This document shows positions 45,926 to 55,266 of a stretch of DNA of 64,000 bases, piece by piece. Every line of letters begins with the position of its first letter. Position 1 is the stretch's first letter. The notes under the pieces were generated by a model. It had not been told where the DNA came from. It did no database searches and saw only the letters and a list, made by a program, of their open reading frames with translations. Origin of the DNA: Anaerolineae bacterium (GTDB lineage Bacteria > Chloroflexota > Anaerolineae > Aggregatilineales > Phototrophicaceae); the NCBI GenBank assembly GCA_026645945.1, contig JAPKMO010000005.1, positions 1-64,000 on the forward strand, in the 5' to 3' direction. The position numbers and the translations under genes are program-made.

Positions 45926-47074
45926 TCAGGGCAGGTCCAGATCAGGGTTGGTGCTGATGAATGCGCTGAATACCGGCGGTTCAATGATGACACGATTGCC
46001 TTGAATACGTAAGAGCCGCTTTTGGGAAAGCGCCGCAAAAGTCTGTTTGGTTGATAAATCGTTAATGTCAATATTGGGTTCGGGACGGGCGAACTCTTTG
46101 AGTATCGCCTGTTCCAGCGGCGTTAAGCTGGCCCAGATGGTCTTACATTCCACCCGAACTGCTCTACGAAACGCCAGCTGGCGGACAATATGATCGGCTT
46201 TGGTCATAATAGTATCCGGGTCAAGCTGCTCCAGAGTGTCAAGCGCGCGGAAACCCGCTCGGAGTAAACCAGCATAGCGCCCGGTAGCCCACAAAAGAAA
46301 GTTTAAGGTGTAATCATCGTAGCTGCGCTCGTTGCGGCGAGCCAGACCTTCCAGCATTCTACGAGCATCTGTTTCATTGTAAGGCCCAACGTAATATACA
46401 CTGTCATTAAAAAGTTCTGCAAACGGCTCAATATCAAGTGGATGAATGCCCAGGCTTTGAGAAACATCAGGAATTGACGCCCGCGTGAACGTAAGGTAAG
46501 AAAGCTGGTTTTTGTTGCTGTCCCGTATGCCGCGTAAGGTAAGGAAAAATTTTACGGGCAGCTCGCGCAGCATCTCCTCAAATTCATCGAACATAAACAC
46601 GATCTGGACGCCGCGCTTCATGAAAAGTTCCAGGCCAAGCTCAAAGTAGCGCAGCCCCATGTAGGCATACAGCGGATTCGTGCCGTCCTGAAGCGTCTGG
46701 TAGGTTTCGTAAAACATGCGCCCGTCGTTTTCTCCCAAAATGTCAAAGGGATAAAATGCTAGGAAAAGCCGGTGCATCATCAGCTCATACCCGGCCCAGC
46801 AGCGTATTTGTTCGGCATCAGGGCTGTCAGAGGGTAGGGGTCCCAAAAGGCTGGGGTCAATAATGATCGCTTTAAACAGCTTGCCCTGGGCGACCTCTTT
46901 CATATAATAGGCCTGCACTTCAGGGTCGGCCAGATGTTGTAAAAGATTGGACTTCCCGACGCTCCCCACGCCGACCAATGAACATGAGTCCGACGCGCGC
47001 CAGCGTTCCATAACGTAGCCAACTTCATCTTGCCGAAAGGTGATCGGCTGACTACGAGTACGGGAATTTTTCAT
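45926..47074 (-). CDS. AAA/STAND-type ATPase with C-terminal winged-helix-like region
   Basis: Walker A 'SLVGVGSVGKSNLLQHL', Walker B 'QIVFMFDEFEEML', sensor-like 'LSYLTFTRASIP', C-terminal 'LTPLEQAILKEFARPEPNIDINDLSTKQTFAALSQKRLLRIQGNRVIIEPPVF'. Confidence 0.8.
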   Translation of the reverse strand: MKNSRTRSQPITFRQDEVGYVMERWRASDSCSLVGVGSVGKSNLLQHLADPEVQAYYMKEVAQGKLFKAIIIDPSLLGPLPSDSPDAEQIRCWAGYELMMHRLFLAFYPFDILGENDGRMFYETYQTLQDGTNPLYAYMGLRYFELGLELFMKRGVQIVFMFDEFEEMLRELPVKFFLTLRGIRDSNKNQLSYLTFTRASIPDVSQSLGIHPLDIEPFAELFNDSVYYVGPYNETDARRMLEGLARRNERSYDDYTLNFLLWATGRYAGLLRAGFRALDTLEQLDPDTIMTKADHIVRQLAFRRAVRVECKTIWASLTPLEQAILKEFARPEPNIDINDLSTKQTFAALSQKRLLRIQGNRVIIEPPVFSAFISTNPDLDLP

Positions 47075-47146
47075 CTTGGCATCTCCTGGCGTAGGCGATT
47101 TCTAGCTTGGATTGTAGTACGAAATTTCGCCCTGCGGCAAACGCTG

Positions 47147-47857
47147 TCAGATCTCCAGGTGAAAGGGATTAAAACGTGTGTAATGATCGTAATAATCCTC
47201 ATCCTCGGCGGCTTTTAGTGCGTTTATTATCTTTATTGTAGCAGGTGTAAATAATATCTCGGTGCCGACTTTCAGGATGTAATTGGTGATTATCAGCGAC
47301 AGCATGGCGCTGACGGGAAAAACGCCTAACAGTACGGCTATTGAAAAGAAAGTTGTTGTGTCTACTGCCTGACCGACGATGGTGCTGGTGATGGTGCGCG
47401 ACCAGATCAAACGCCCTCGTGTGGCTACCTTCATCTTAGCCATCACGTAGCTGTTGCTGAATTCACCAACCCAGTACGCAACTAGACTGGCGACGATTAA
47501 CCCGCTGATGCCGCCCAGGATAGCATCGTAGGCCGTCTGACCCGCATACCGCTGCCAATCGCTTTCGCCCGGCAGCACGCCGGCCAGCCATACAAAGGCC
47601 CCCATCAACGCCGTCGCAAAGAATCCTGCCCATATCACACGCCGAGAGCGCGCGTAGCCGTATACTTCAGTGAGGATGTCTCCAAAGATGTACGAGATCG
47701 GGAAAACCAGCGTGCCGGCATCAAAGATTAATCTGACGGGGCCAATGTCTATGCCCAGGTCAATAATTTTGGCGCTGCTGAGGAGGTTGCTGAGCAGCAG
47801 CACAGTTACAAACAGGGCCATGATAAGATCATAGAAACGATACTGTTTAGCCTGCAT
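47147..47857 (-). CDS. VUT/YhhQ-family queuosine precursor transporter
   Basis: 'LVFPISYIFGDILTEVYGYARSRRVIWAGF', 'ISGLIVASLVAYWVGEFSNSYVMAKMK', 'IVGQAVDTTTFF'. Confidence 0.92.
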   Translation of the reverse strand: MQAKQYRFYDLIMALFVTVLLLSNLLSSAKIIDLGIDIGPVRLIFDAGTLVFPISYIFGDILTEVYGYARSRRVIWAGFFATALMGAFVWLAGVLPGESDWQRYAGQTAYDAILGGISGLIVASLVAYWVGEFSNSYVMAKMKVATRGRLIWSRTITSTIVGQAVDTTTFFSIAVLLGVFPVSAMLSLIITNYILKVGTEILFTPATIKIINALKAAEDEDYYDHYTRFNPFHLEI

Positions 47858-48181
47858 TTTATTCCCATTCTCCGTCGAAATAATCTGCCCAATTTGACTA
47901 CAAAAATATCATATAGTCCAGTGTTCCCCTATTCTGCGAAGCGGCCCCGCTAAAATACTCCCTGCAGCGGAGAGTAAACCAATTACTTTGTGATAAGAAA
48001 CATTATCGTGAGTAATTGTTGCCCGATAGACTTTGGAGCAGGTAGAATTCCCGGTAGTGCCATTCGGCCAGCGATAACATGACAAAGCTCAATACTGTTA
48101 AATCATTAAGGATTTTATACTGCAAGCGTTAAGGACAATCCAATCTCATCCTGGTTCGCCCCAGGTTGATACGAGGCATTC

Positions 48182-49732
48182 ATGGCAGAAGAAGACCGGC
48201 GTATTACCGAACTGCGCGCGATACGGGAAAAAGTGCGGCAAGGCGGCGGCGCTGACCGCATCAAAAGACAGCACAGCAAAGGTAAACTGACTGCCCGCGA
48301 AAGACTGGATTTGCTGCTTGACCCAGGCACGTTTAACGAGTTAGAGCCTTTTATTACCCACCAGCTTGATGAAGAAAGCGGCGCCAACCGCTACCTGGGC
48401 GACGGCGTCATAACCGGCTATGGGCAAATTGATGGCCGCACAGTATATGTTTATGCACAGGATTTCACCGTTTATGGTGGCACGCTGGGCGAAATGCACG
48501 GCCATAAAATCTGCCGTGTGATGGACCTGGCGCTGCGGAATGGAACACCAATCATCGGCCTGCTGGATTCCGGCGGTGCGCGTATCCAGGAAGGTGTCAA
48601 AAGCCTGGGCGCTTATGCCGAGATTTTTCGTCGTAATGTTCAGTATTCCGGCGTTATACCGCAGATCAGCGTTCTACTCGGCCCTTGTGCCGGCGGCGCG
48701 GCGTATTCCCCTGCCCTGACCGACCTCATCATCATGGTCGAGAAAAACTCATATATGTTCCTAACCGGGCCAGAAGTCATCAGGACAGTTACAGGCGAAA
48801 TTGTTGATCCTGAAACGTTAGGCGGTACGGACGTGCATCAGAGCGTCAGCGGCACAGCGCACCTGGTGTCAAAATCGGAACAGGATGCATTGTTTTTGTG
48901 CCGAAAGCTTCTTGGTTTTCTTCCTTCTAATAATGTAGAAAACCCTCCATACATTAATCCAGTGGATGACCCGCTGCGGATGGATGAGGAACTCAACTCA
49001 ATTATCCCTCTTGACCCGTCAGCGCCCTACCAGATGCACGAGGTCATCCAGCGTATTGTAGATCAGGAGTCCTTTATAGAAATTCAGCCTGGTTGGGCGC
49101 AGAATGCAATCGTCGGGCTGGCTCGAATCGGCGGCCACAGCGTAGGGATTGTCGCACAGGAGCCAAATATTATGGCCGGCGTGATTGACATCAACGCTTC
49201 TGACAAAATCACGCGCTTCGTGCGTATGTGCGACTGTTTTAATGTGCCAATCATCACTTTCGTTGATTCACCCGGTTTTCTGCCTGGCATTGACCAGGAA
49301 CATGGCGGTATTATCCGGCACGGCGCGAAGGTGCTGTACGCTTATTCCGAAGCAACCGTTCCCAAAATCAGCGTTATCACGCGCAAAGCCTACGGCGGCG
49401 CTTATGTGGTGATGAGCAGCAAATATCTGGGAACAGATGTCAATTATGCCTGGCCGAGCGCGGAAATCGCCGTAATGGGGGCTGAGGGCGCTGTCAACAT
49501 TGTTTATAAGAACCAGATTGCCGCTGCCGCCGACCCGGCAGCCGAACGCGAACGTTTAATCCAGGAATATAGGCGGCAGTTCAGTAATCCCTATTATGCG
49601 GCAGGTGCGGGGTACATTGACGACATCATCGAACCCAGAGAAACGCGGGTAAAACTCATCGCCTCGCTAGCCGCGCTGAGAGATAAATACGCCCCTGCTC
49701 CGCCGCGCAAACATGGCAACATACCGGTATGA
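48182..49732 (+). CDS. mmdA: Methylmalonyl-CoA decarboxylase/propionyl-CoA carboxylase carboxyltransferase subunit
   Basis: 'GKLTARERLDLLLDPGTFNELEPF', 'LGPCAGGAAYSPALTDLIIMV', 'FVDSPGFLPGIDQEHGGIIRHGAK', 'RKAYGGAYVVMSSK'. Confidence 0.95.
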   Translation: MAEEDRRITELRAIREKVRQGGGADRIKRQHSKGKLTARERLDLLLDPGTFNELEPFITHQLDEESGANRYLGDGVITGYGQIDGRTVYVYAQDFTVYGGTLGEMHGHKICRVMDLALRNGTPIIGLLDSGGARIQEGVKSLGAYAEIFRRNVQYSGVIPQISVLLGPCAGGAAYSPALTDLIIMVEKNSYMFLTGPEVIRTVTGEIVDPETLGGTDVHQSVSGTAHLVSKSEQDALFLCRKLLGFLPSNNVENPPYINPVDDPLRMDEELNSIIPLDPSAPYQMHEVIQRIVDQESFIEIQPGWAQNAIVGLARIGGHSVGIVAQEPNIMAGVIDINASDKITRFVRMCDCFNVPIITFVDSPGFLPGIDQEHGGIIRHGAKVLYAYSEATVPKISVITRKAYGGAYVVMSSKYLGTDVNYAWPSAEIAVMGAEGAVNIVYKNQIAAAADPAAERERLIQEYRRQFSNPYYAAGAGYIDDIIEPRETRVKLIASLAALRDKYAPAPPRKHGNIPV

Positions 49733-49762
49733 AACACCAGCATGTAAACCTGGATTTGGCTG

Positions 49763-50083
49763 ATGAACCTTGACCTGACTTATGCACTGCAAATCACATT
49801 AATCGGCATGAGCCTTGTTTTTGGGGCAATTGTGCTGCTTTGGGGCATTATGGTGGTGATGGTGCGTTTGATGAACCCGCCCGCGCAGCCGGACTCCGCA
49901 GCGCAGGAAATGCCCTCAGAAGCCGAATTGAAGCAGCGTGCCGCCGCTGCTGCCGTGTCCCTTGCATTATCGAAACAGTTGCAACAGGAAGCGCATCTCT
50001 TTCCCCTGCCCCCCACCGCTTTCGTCAGCGCATGGCAGGCCGTAACGCGCTCAAACCAGCTCCGTCAAAGAGGCCCACGATGA
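49763..50083 (+). CDS. mmdD: OadG/MmdD-like small membrane subunit
   Basis: single TM 'ITLIGMSLVFGAIVLLWGIMVVMVRLM'; located between mmdA and the biotin carrier gene. Confidence 0.85.
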   Translation: MNLDLTYALQITLIGMSLVFGAIVLLWGIMVVMVRLMNPPAQPDSAAQEMPSEAELKQRAAAAAVSLALSKQLQQEAHLFPLPPTAFVSAWQAVTRSNQLRQRGPR

Positions 50084-50508
50084 TATACCGGGTAAAAATC
50101 GCTGACCGGGTTTTCACGGTTGAGATTGCCAACCTGCAAGATAGGCCGATTATCGCTCTCGTAGATGGTGAGCCGATTGAGGTCTGGCCTGAAGATGAAC
50201 CCCGCCCTACCCCAACGCCATCCGCTCCACCCAAAAAGCCATCTGGCGCGGCTGCACCCGCGCGCATGGTAGTCGCCAGCAACGGCGCGACCAATAAAGT
50301 TCTGGCCCCTATTCCGGGCGTCATTGTCTCCATTGCCGTCCAGCCGGATGCTGAAGTCGTTTTCGGCCAGGAACTATGTGTCCTGGAGGCGATGAAGATG
50401 AAAAACGCCGTTCGGGCGACCAAAGCCGGGCGCATTGGCTCGATTTACGTTTCGATTGGTCAGCAGGTTAAACATCATGATGTCCTTATGGATTATACCG
50501 AGGCATGA
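50080..50508 (+). CDS. mmdC: Biotin carboxyl carrier subunit
   Basis: 'VLEAMKMKN' biotinylation motif, Pro/Ala-rich linker; ATGA overlaps on both sides. Confidence 0.93.
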   Translation: MIYRVKIADRVFTVEIANLQDRPIIALVDGEPIEVWPEDEPRPTPTPSAPPKKPSGAAAPARMVVASNGATNKVLAPIPGVIVSIAVQPDAEVVFGQELCVLEAMKMKNAVRATKAGRIGSIYVSIGQQVKHHDVLMDYTEA

Positions 50509-51635
50509 ATACTCAAGAACTGATCGTCGAGCTTTCTAAGGGCATCGTAAACCTGACAATCGGCCACCTTGTCATGCTCCTCGTAGGCGGCATCCTCATC
50601 TATCTGGCTGTCGCTAAGGAGTATGAACCGGTGCTTCTGCTGCCAATCGGCTTTGGCTGTATCCTCGCCAATATTCCTTTAACCGGCATGACCGATGGTC
50701 AGGGATTATTTGCGGTTTTGCACAGTGCGGGCATTGCCAACGAGCTGTTCCCCCTGCTCATCTTCATCGGCGTGGGCGCGATGATTGATTTCAGCCCATT
50801 ATTGTCGCAGCCTCGGATGGCGCTGCTCGGCGCGGCGGGCCAGTTTGGTATTTTTGCGACACTTATTCTGGCGACATTGATCGGGTTTCCGCTGAACGAA
50901 GCGGCCTCAATCGGTGTCATCGGCGCGATAGATGGCCCGACTTCGATTTTTGTGGCGACCAAATTGGCGCCGAACCTCCTGGCGCCCATTGCAGTTGCCG
51001 CCTACTCCTATATGAGTTTAATTCCGATTATCCAACCGCCGCTGATGCGGCTGCTGACCACCCGTGACGAACGGCGGATACGCATGGTTTATGCGCCGAC
51101 GCCGATTTCCCGGCGCGTATTGATCGCCTTTCCGGTCGTTGTTACGCTGGTCATCGGCATATTGGTACCGGACGCTACCCCGCTCATCAGTATGCTGATG
51201 CTCGGCAATTTACTGCGCGAGAGCGGCGTTGTTGAAAGATTGAGCAAGGCTGCTCAGAACGAGATTATTAACATTGCCACGCTGTTTTTAGGGTTAACCA
51301 TCGGCTCGACCATGAGCGCCAGTAGTTTTTTGAACACGCAGACTGTCGCCATCCTGCTGCTGGGGTTGTTCGCCTTCGTCCTTGATACAGTCGCCGGCCT
51401 TATTTTCGGTAAGATTCTCTGCATATTAAGTGGGCGGCGGATTAATCCGCTGTTGGGTGCAGCCGGCATAAGCGCTTTCCCGATGGCTGGTCGCCTGGTC
51501 GCCCGTATGGCGCTCGACGAGGATTTTGATAACATGGTTCTCATGCACGCGATGGGCGCTAATACGGCTGGGCAGTTGGGCAGCGTGATGGCCGGCGGCG
51601 TGCTGCTGGCACTTGTGACCGGCATCCTCGGCTGA
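50505..51635 (+). CDS. mmdB: Sodium-translocating decarboxylase beta subunit (OadB/MmdB)
   Basis: 'GVGAMIDFSPLLSQPRMALLGAAGQFGIFATL', 'GAIDGPTSIFVATKLAP', 'MHAMGANTAGQLGSVMAGG'. Confidence 0.95.
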   Translation: MNTQELIVELSKGIVNLTIGHLVMLLVGGILIYLAVAKEYEPVLLLPIGFGCILANIPLTGMTDGQGLFAVLHSAGIANELFPLLIFIGVGAMIDFSPLLSQPRMALLGAAGQFGIFATLILATLIGFPLNEAASIGVIGAIDGPTSIFVATKLAPNLLAPIAVAAYSYMSLIPIIQPPLMRLLTTRDERRIRMVYAPTPISRRVLIAFPVVVTLVIGILVPDATPLISMLMLGNLLRESGVVERLSKAAQNEIINIATLFLGLTIGSTMSASSFLNTQTVAILLLGLFAFVLDTVAGLIFGKILCILSGRRINPLLGAAGISAFPMAGRLVARMALDEDFDNMVLMHAMGANTAGQLGSVMAGGVLLALVTGILG

Positions 51636-51715
51636 TGTGGTATTGATAAGCGCGCCGGTGGGGTGTTAGAATTTCCCCGCACAGATTTTTGAGCCTCGCT
51701 GTTATAAGGTTAATC

Positions 51716-52735
51716 ATGAATACTCAGAAAAAGCGGGTTTTATCCGGCATACAACCCTCTGGCAATCTTACTATCGGCAATTATATCGGCGCGCTGCGGC
51801 AGTGGGTTGAAGAACAGGAACATTACGAATGTTACTTTTGTATCGTTGACCTTCATGCGATCACCGTGCCGCAAGACCCGGCTGTACTGCGCGAGAAAAC
51901 GCGGGAAGTTGCTGCCCTGTATATCGCTTCGGGGCTTGACCCGGAGAAGGTCACGATTTTCATCCAATCGCATGTGACGGCTCACGCCGAACTAGGCTGG
52001 ATTCTAACCTGTTTGTCGCCGCTGGGGTGGTTGTATCGGATGACGCAGTTCAAGGATAAAGCCGCCAAACAGCAGCAGGAATCGGTGGGCGCGGGTTTGT
52101 TAAACTATCCTGCCCTGATGGCCGCCGATATTCTGTTGTATCAGGCTCATGCTGTCCCGGTTGGTGATGACCAGCGCCAGCATCTGGAGTTCACGCGCGA
52201 TCTGGCGCAGCGGTTTAATTCGCTGTATGGGGAAACGTTCATCATTCCTGAAGTAATGGTTCCTAAAGCCGGTGCGCGGATCATGGGGCTGGATAACCCC
52301 ACCGCTAAAATGAGCAAAAGCGAAGATTCCGAGTATCATGCTGTTTATATGTTGGACAGCCCCGCGCAGGTCAAGAAAAAAATCATGCGCGCTGTGACGG
52401 ACTCACTGGCCGAAATCGGGTTCAGCGATGACCCGGCGCGGGCCGGGGTCAATAACCTGCTCACTATCTATCAGGCTTTATCAGGGCAAACCGGTGATGA
52501 GGTTATGCAGCAGTTTACCGGTAGGGGTTACGGTGATCTCAAAAAGGCCGTCGTGGAGCAGGTGAACAGCCATCTGGAGCCGCTGCAAGCGCGTTACAAT
52601 CAGTTGATTCACGAGGCTGGTTATCTGGACGGTATCCTCGCCAGGGGTGCGGAAAAAGCTGCCGAAACTGCCGAACGCACGCTGAACACCGTTAAAGAGC
52701 GCATTGGTTTCCTGCCAAACAGATCGCGCCGCTGA
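51716..52735 (+). CDS. trpS: Tryptophanyl-tRNA synthetase
   Basis: 'VLSGIQPSGNLTIGNYIGAL' (HIGH-like), 'KMSKSEDS' (KMSKS). Confidence 0.97.
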   Translation: MNTQKKRVLSGIQPSGNLTIGNYIGALRQWVEEQEHYECYFCIVDLHAITVPQDPAVLREKTREVAALYIASGLDPEKVTIFIQSHVTAHAELGWILTCLSPLGWLYRMTQFKDKAAKQQQESVGAGLLNYPALMAADILLYQAHAVPVGDDQRQHLEFTRDLAQRFNSLYGETFIIPEVMVPKAGARIMGLDNPTAKMSKSEDSEYHAVYMLDSPAQVKKKIMRAVTDSLAEIGFSDDPARAGVNNLLTIYQALSGQTGDEVMQQFTGRGYGDLKKAVVEQVNSHLEPLQARYNQLIHEAGYLDGILARGAEKAAETAERTLNTVKERIGFLPNRSRR

Positions 52736-52815
52736 GGGTTTGGATTGTCCAAGTAAGGAGAGCAAAACGCTGTTTTCGGTACGATGAAGGATGAAGATGG
52801 CGTTGTTGTTATGTG

Positions 52816-52888
52816 CGCGCCCAGAGGGATTCGAACCCCCGACCGCCGGTTCCGAAGACCGATGCTCTATCCACTGAGCTATGGGCGC
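52816..52888 (-). tRNA. tRNA-Arg (anticodon TCG)
   Basis: Reverse complement folds: GCGCCCA/TGGGCGC acceptor, anticodon arm TCGGT-CTTCGGA-ACCGG, T-loop GGTTCGAATCC. Confidence 0.93.
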
Positions 52889-52923
52889 ATCTGACGTGTA
52901 TTGTAACCCACTTTTCGCGCGCG

Positions 52924-55266
52924 TCAACTGGCGGCGCGCGCGTCCAGCAGCCGCAAGTTGTGGCGGGTCACTTCCAACGCCACCGGGTCGTTTATCCGTT
53001 TCTGGATGGATTCTGCCGCTGTAAACAGGCAGCGCGCTTCGTCCCAGGCTTCGGCGCGCATCATCAATGCGCCCAGGTTGGCCTGCGCCCGCGCCAGCGC
53101 GAACGGATCGTGTTGGGTTTCCAGCAGCGTAACGGCAGACGAAAAGTACGACCGGGCAGCTTCCCAATCTTCGGCCTGTTCGCAGGCTCTCGCCAACAGC
53201 GTGTAGGCGCTCGCCAGTTCTGCGGAATTGTCGCTCGTCTCTAATACAAGCTGATGCGCGGCGGTCCGGCATGGTTCGATCTGCCCTTGTAGCAGCCAGG
53301 TTTCGCCCAGCAGAAAGCGCACGCGTCGGGTCTGCGGCAGTAGGCTTAACATCGCTAATGCGTTCTGCGTATCGCCCCTGTCTACGGCAATCTGCGCCTT
53401 TTCACCCTCGATGGTGTGTAGCAAATCTTTGTCCTGGTAACGGCGCGCGATTCGCTCCGCGCGGGCAAGCAGCACGATAGCCCGTTCGTATGCGCCTTCC
53501 TGTCGCAGCAGAACGGCGAGTTCCAGCGATGCGCCGGCCTGGTCTGAAAACGCGCCCGCGCGCCCGGCCTGAAAGATGATTGTCTCAAGAATCTGCTGCG
53601 CCTGCCCCCACTCCCCTACTTTGCGTAAACAGACTGCGTGCGCGATCTGTGCCTGAGGGTTAAGAAGATGGCTGTATGTTTGAAACAAATGCTTCCAGAC
53701 AGCGTAACGTCCGCGTTGTAAACCTTCGCGCCAGATGGCGTTAATCCAGTTTCGGCGTTGTTCGGAGTCAATTTCCGGCCAGCCCGCAAGCAGAATATGT
53801 TCAAGAACCTCGTAAAGATATGGCGCTAACGGCTGTGTCGGAACGAGTTCGCCGATCAATTCCCGAATGATGGCTTTCGCTTCGCTCCGATTCTGGCTTG
53901 CGATAAAGTGGCGCGCCGAGCCGGTCAAAGTAGCGCTCGTTTGCATAAAACCCGCCGGCTCTAGAAGGTGCTTCCGCAAGAGTTCGGCGACTGCTCCCCG
54001 ACTGATGTGAGAAGGCCAGATATTCAGCAGATGATCTATACTAACTGCCCCCGGCGGACACAGCGCGAGCGCGAACCAGGCTCGCCGCGCTTGGGGCGTT
54101 AGCTGTGCATAACTTTCAACAAAGAGCTGTTCGACACTGTGCGCGATCAGCGCCTCCCGGTTAAATATGTGGATGTTCTGGGCTATCAGGCTGATGGCAA
54201 GCGGATTGCCACCCACTTCCTGCCACAGCGGCTCGTCCGGCCAGTCCTCTTTTTCGGGGTAATTGATCGTAAGCCATGTTCGGAAAAGCGCCGCCGCGTC
54301 TGTGGAGGGCAGTTCCGGCACTATGATATGCGCGCAGTCAGGCAGCGCGAAATGCTGGCGGCTGGTTAAAATAACCTGAGCGGCAGCGAGTTCATCCAGG
54401 AAAATTTTTAGTACATCCGCATCCAGCCATTCTATACCGTCTAGGACAATCGCTACACGATACAACTGCAAGTAATCCTGGAGTCTGGTGCGTCTCACAT
54501 CTGGGATCAGCCTTTCGTGGAGTTGGTGACGAGCAAATTCCACAGTCTCCGGCGCACCAATCCAGATTAACTGCTCGAAAGCCTGTGTTTCGATCTGCCG
54601 ATGCAGCAAAACCCGCACCAGAGCAGTTTTGCCGATACCCGCTGCGCCGGTTAGCAAAACATGCGGTGAGGTTTGCAGGACATTCAGGATGTGATTGAGC
54701 AGTTTATCTCGTCCGATGAAAATGTTGTGTCCGCCGGATGACGGCAGCTCACTGTATAAACGGCGTTTTCGCTGCTGGGCGCGCGCTGCCCACTCTGCCT
54801 GGATAAGTTTTTCGATGAATCTTTTGAGGGCGTGCTGCTGGTAGCGCCGTAAGGTGCGCTCATCCAGGTGCAGCGTTGAGCAGAACGCAGTTTGCGAGAT
54901 GTTTAGGTCAACGCGGACATACCGGCAGTATAACCAGTCCCAACCGATCAACTCAGGAGAGGCTGAAGCAGCGTCGGCAGCCAGTGTGGACAATAGGCTG
55001 CCGGCACTGGTATCCCGCCAGAGTGGTGACAGCCCCAAATTGCGGCGCAAGGCTTGAAGCTCACTGGAGATCAGCTCCGTCAAAACGGCATTCAGGGCAA
55101 AAATGCGGTCATGCTGAATAGGCGGGATGTCCAGACGGGTCAGGTATTCATCTACCAGCCAGAGATGCTGTAACGGGCTGAGGGGTTTTTCTATGGACGT
55201 ATACAGTAAAGACTCAAGCGCCGCACGTACAGTTTCGTGACTAATGAACGGTTCACCAGATCGCAT
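52924..55266 (-). CDS. HTH + STAND (NB-ARC/AAA) ATPase + TPR protein
   Basis: 'ISQTAFCSTLHLDERTLRRYQQHALKRFIEKL' HTH-like; 'HVLLTGAAGIGKTALVRVLL' Walker A; 'RVAIVLDGIEWLD' Walker B; C-terminal TPR-like 'FALARAQANLGALMMRAEAWDEARCLFTAAESI'. Confidence 0.85.
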   Translation of the reverse strand: MRSGEPFISHETVRAALESLLYTSIEKPLSPLQHLWLVDEYLTRLDIPPIQHDRIFALNAVLTELISSELQALRRNLGLSPLWRDTSAGSLLSTLAADAASASPELIGWDWLYCRYVRVDLNISQTAFCSTLHLDERTLRRYQQHALKRFIEKLIQAEWAARAQQRKRRLYSELPSSGGHNIFIGRDKLLNHILNVLQTSPHVLLTGAAGIGKTALVRVLLHRQIETQAFEQLIWIGAPETVEFARHQLHERLIPDVRRTRLQDYLQLYRVAIVLDGIEWLDADVLKIFLDELAAAQVILTSRQHFALPDCAHIIVPELPSTDAAALFRTWLTINYPEKEDWPDEPLWQEVGGNPLAISLIAQNIHIFNREALIAHSVEQLFVESYAQLTPQARRAWFALALCPPGAVSIDHLLNIWPSHISRGAVAELLRKHLLEPAGFMQTSATLTGSARHFIASQNRSEAKAIIRELIGELVPTQPLAPYLYEVLEHILLAGWPEIDSEQRRNWINAIWREGLQRGRYAVWKHLFQTYSHLLNPQAQIAHAVCLRKVGEWGQAQQILETIIFQAGRAGAFSDQAGASLELAVLLRQEGAYERAIVLLARAERIARRYQDKDLLHTIEGEKAQIAVDRGDTQNALAMLSLLPQTRRVRFLLGETWLLQGQIEPCRTAAHQLVLETSDNSAELASAYTLLARACEQAEDWEAARSYFSSAVTLLETQHDPFALARAQANLGALMMRAEAWDEARCLFTAAESIQKRINDPVALEVTRHNLRLLDARAAS

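Noticed and set aside
47858-48181. Possible PreQ1 riboswitch upstream of the YhhQ-family transporter
   Set aside because: Searched the leader on the minus strand by eye; no PreQ1-I-like 'AGAGGTTC...CCCTCT...AAAAAAC' pattern found.
52481-53272. 263 aa minus-strand ORF spanning the tRNA-Arg gene
   Set aside because: Runs through a well-formed tRNA and antisense to trpS; frame-shifted relative to the STAND gene; spurious.
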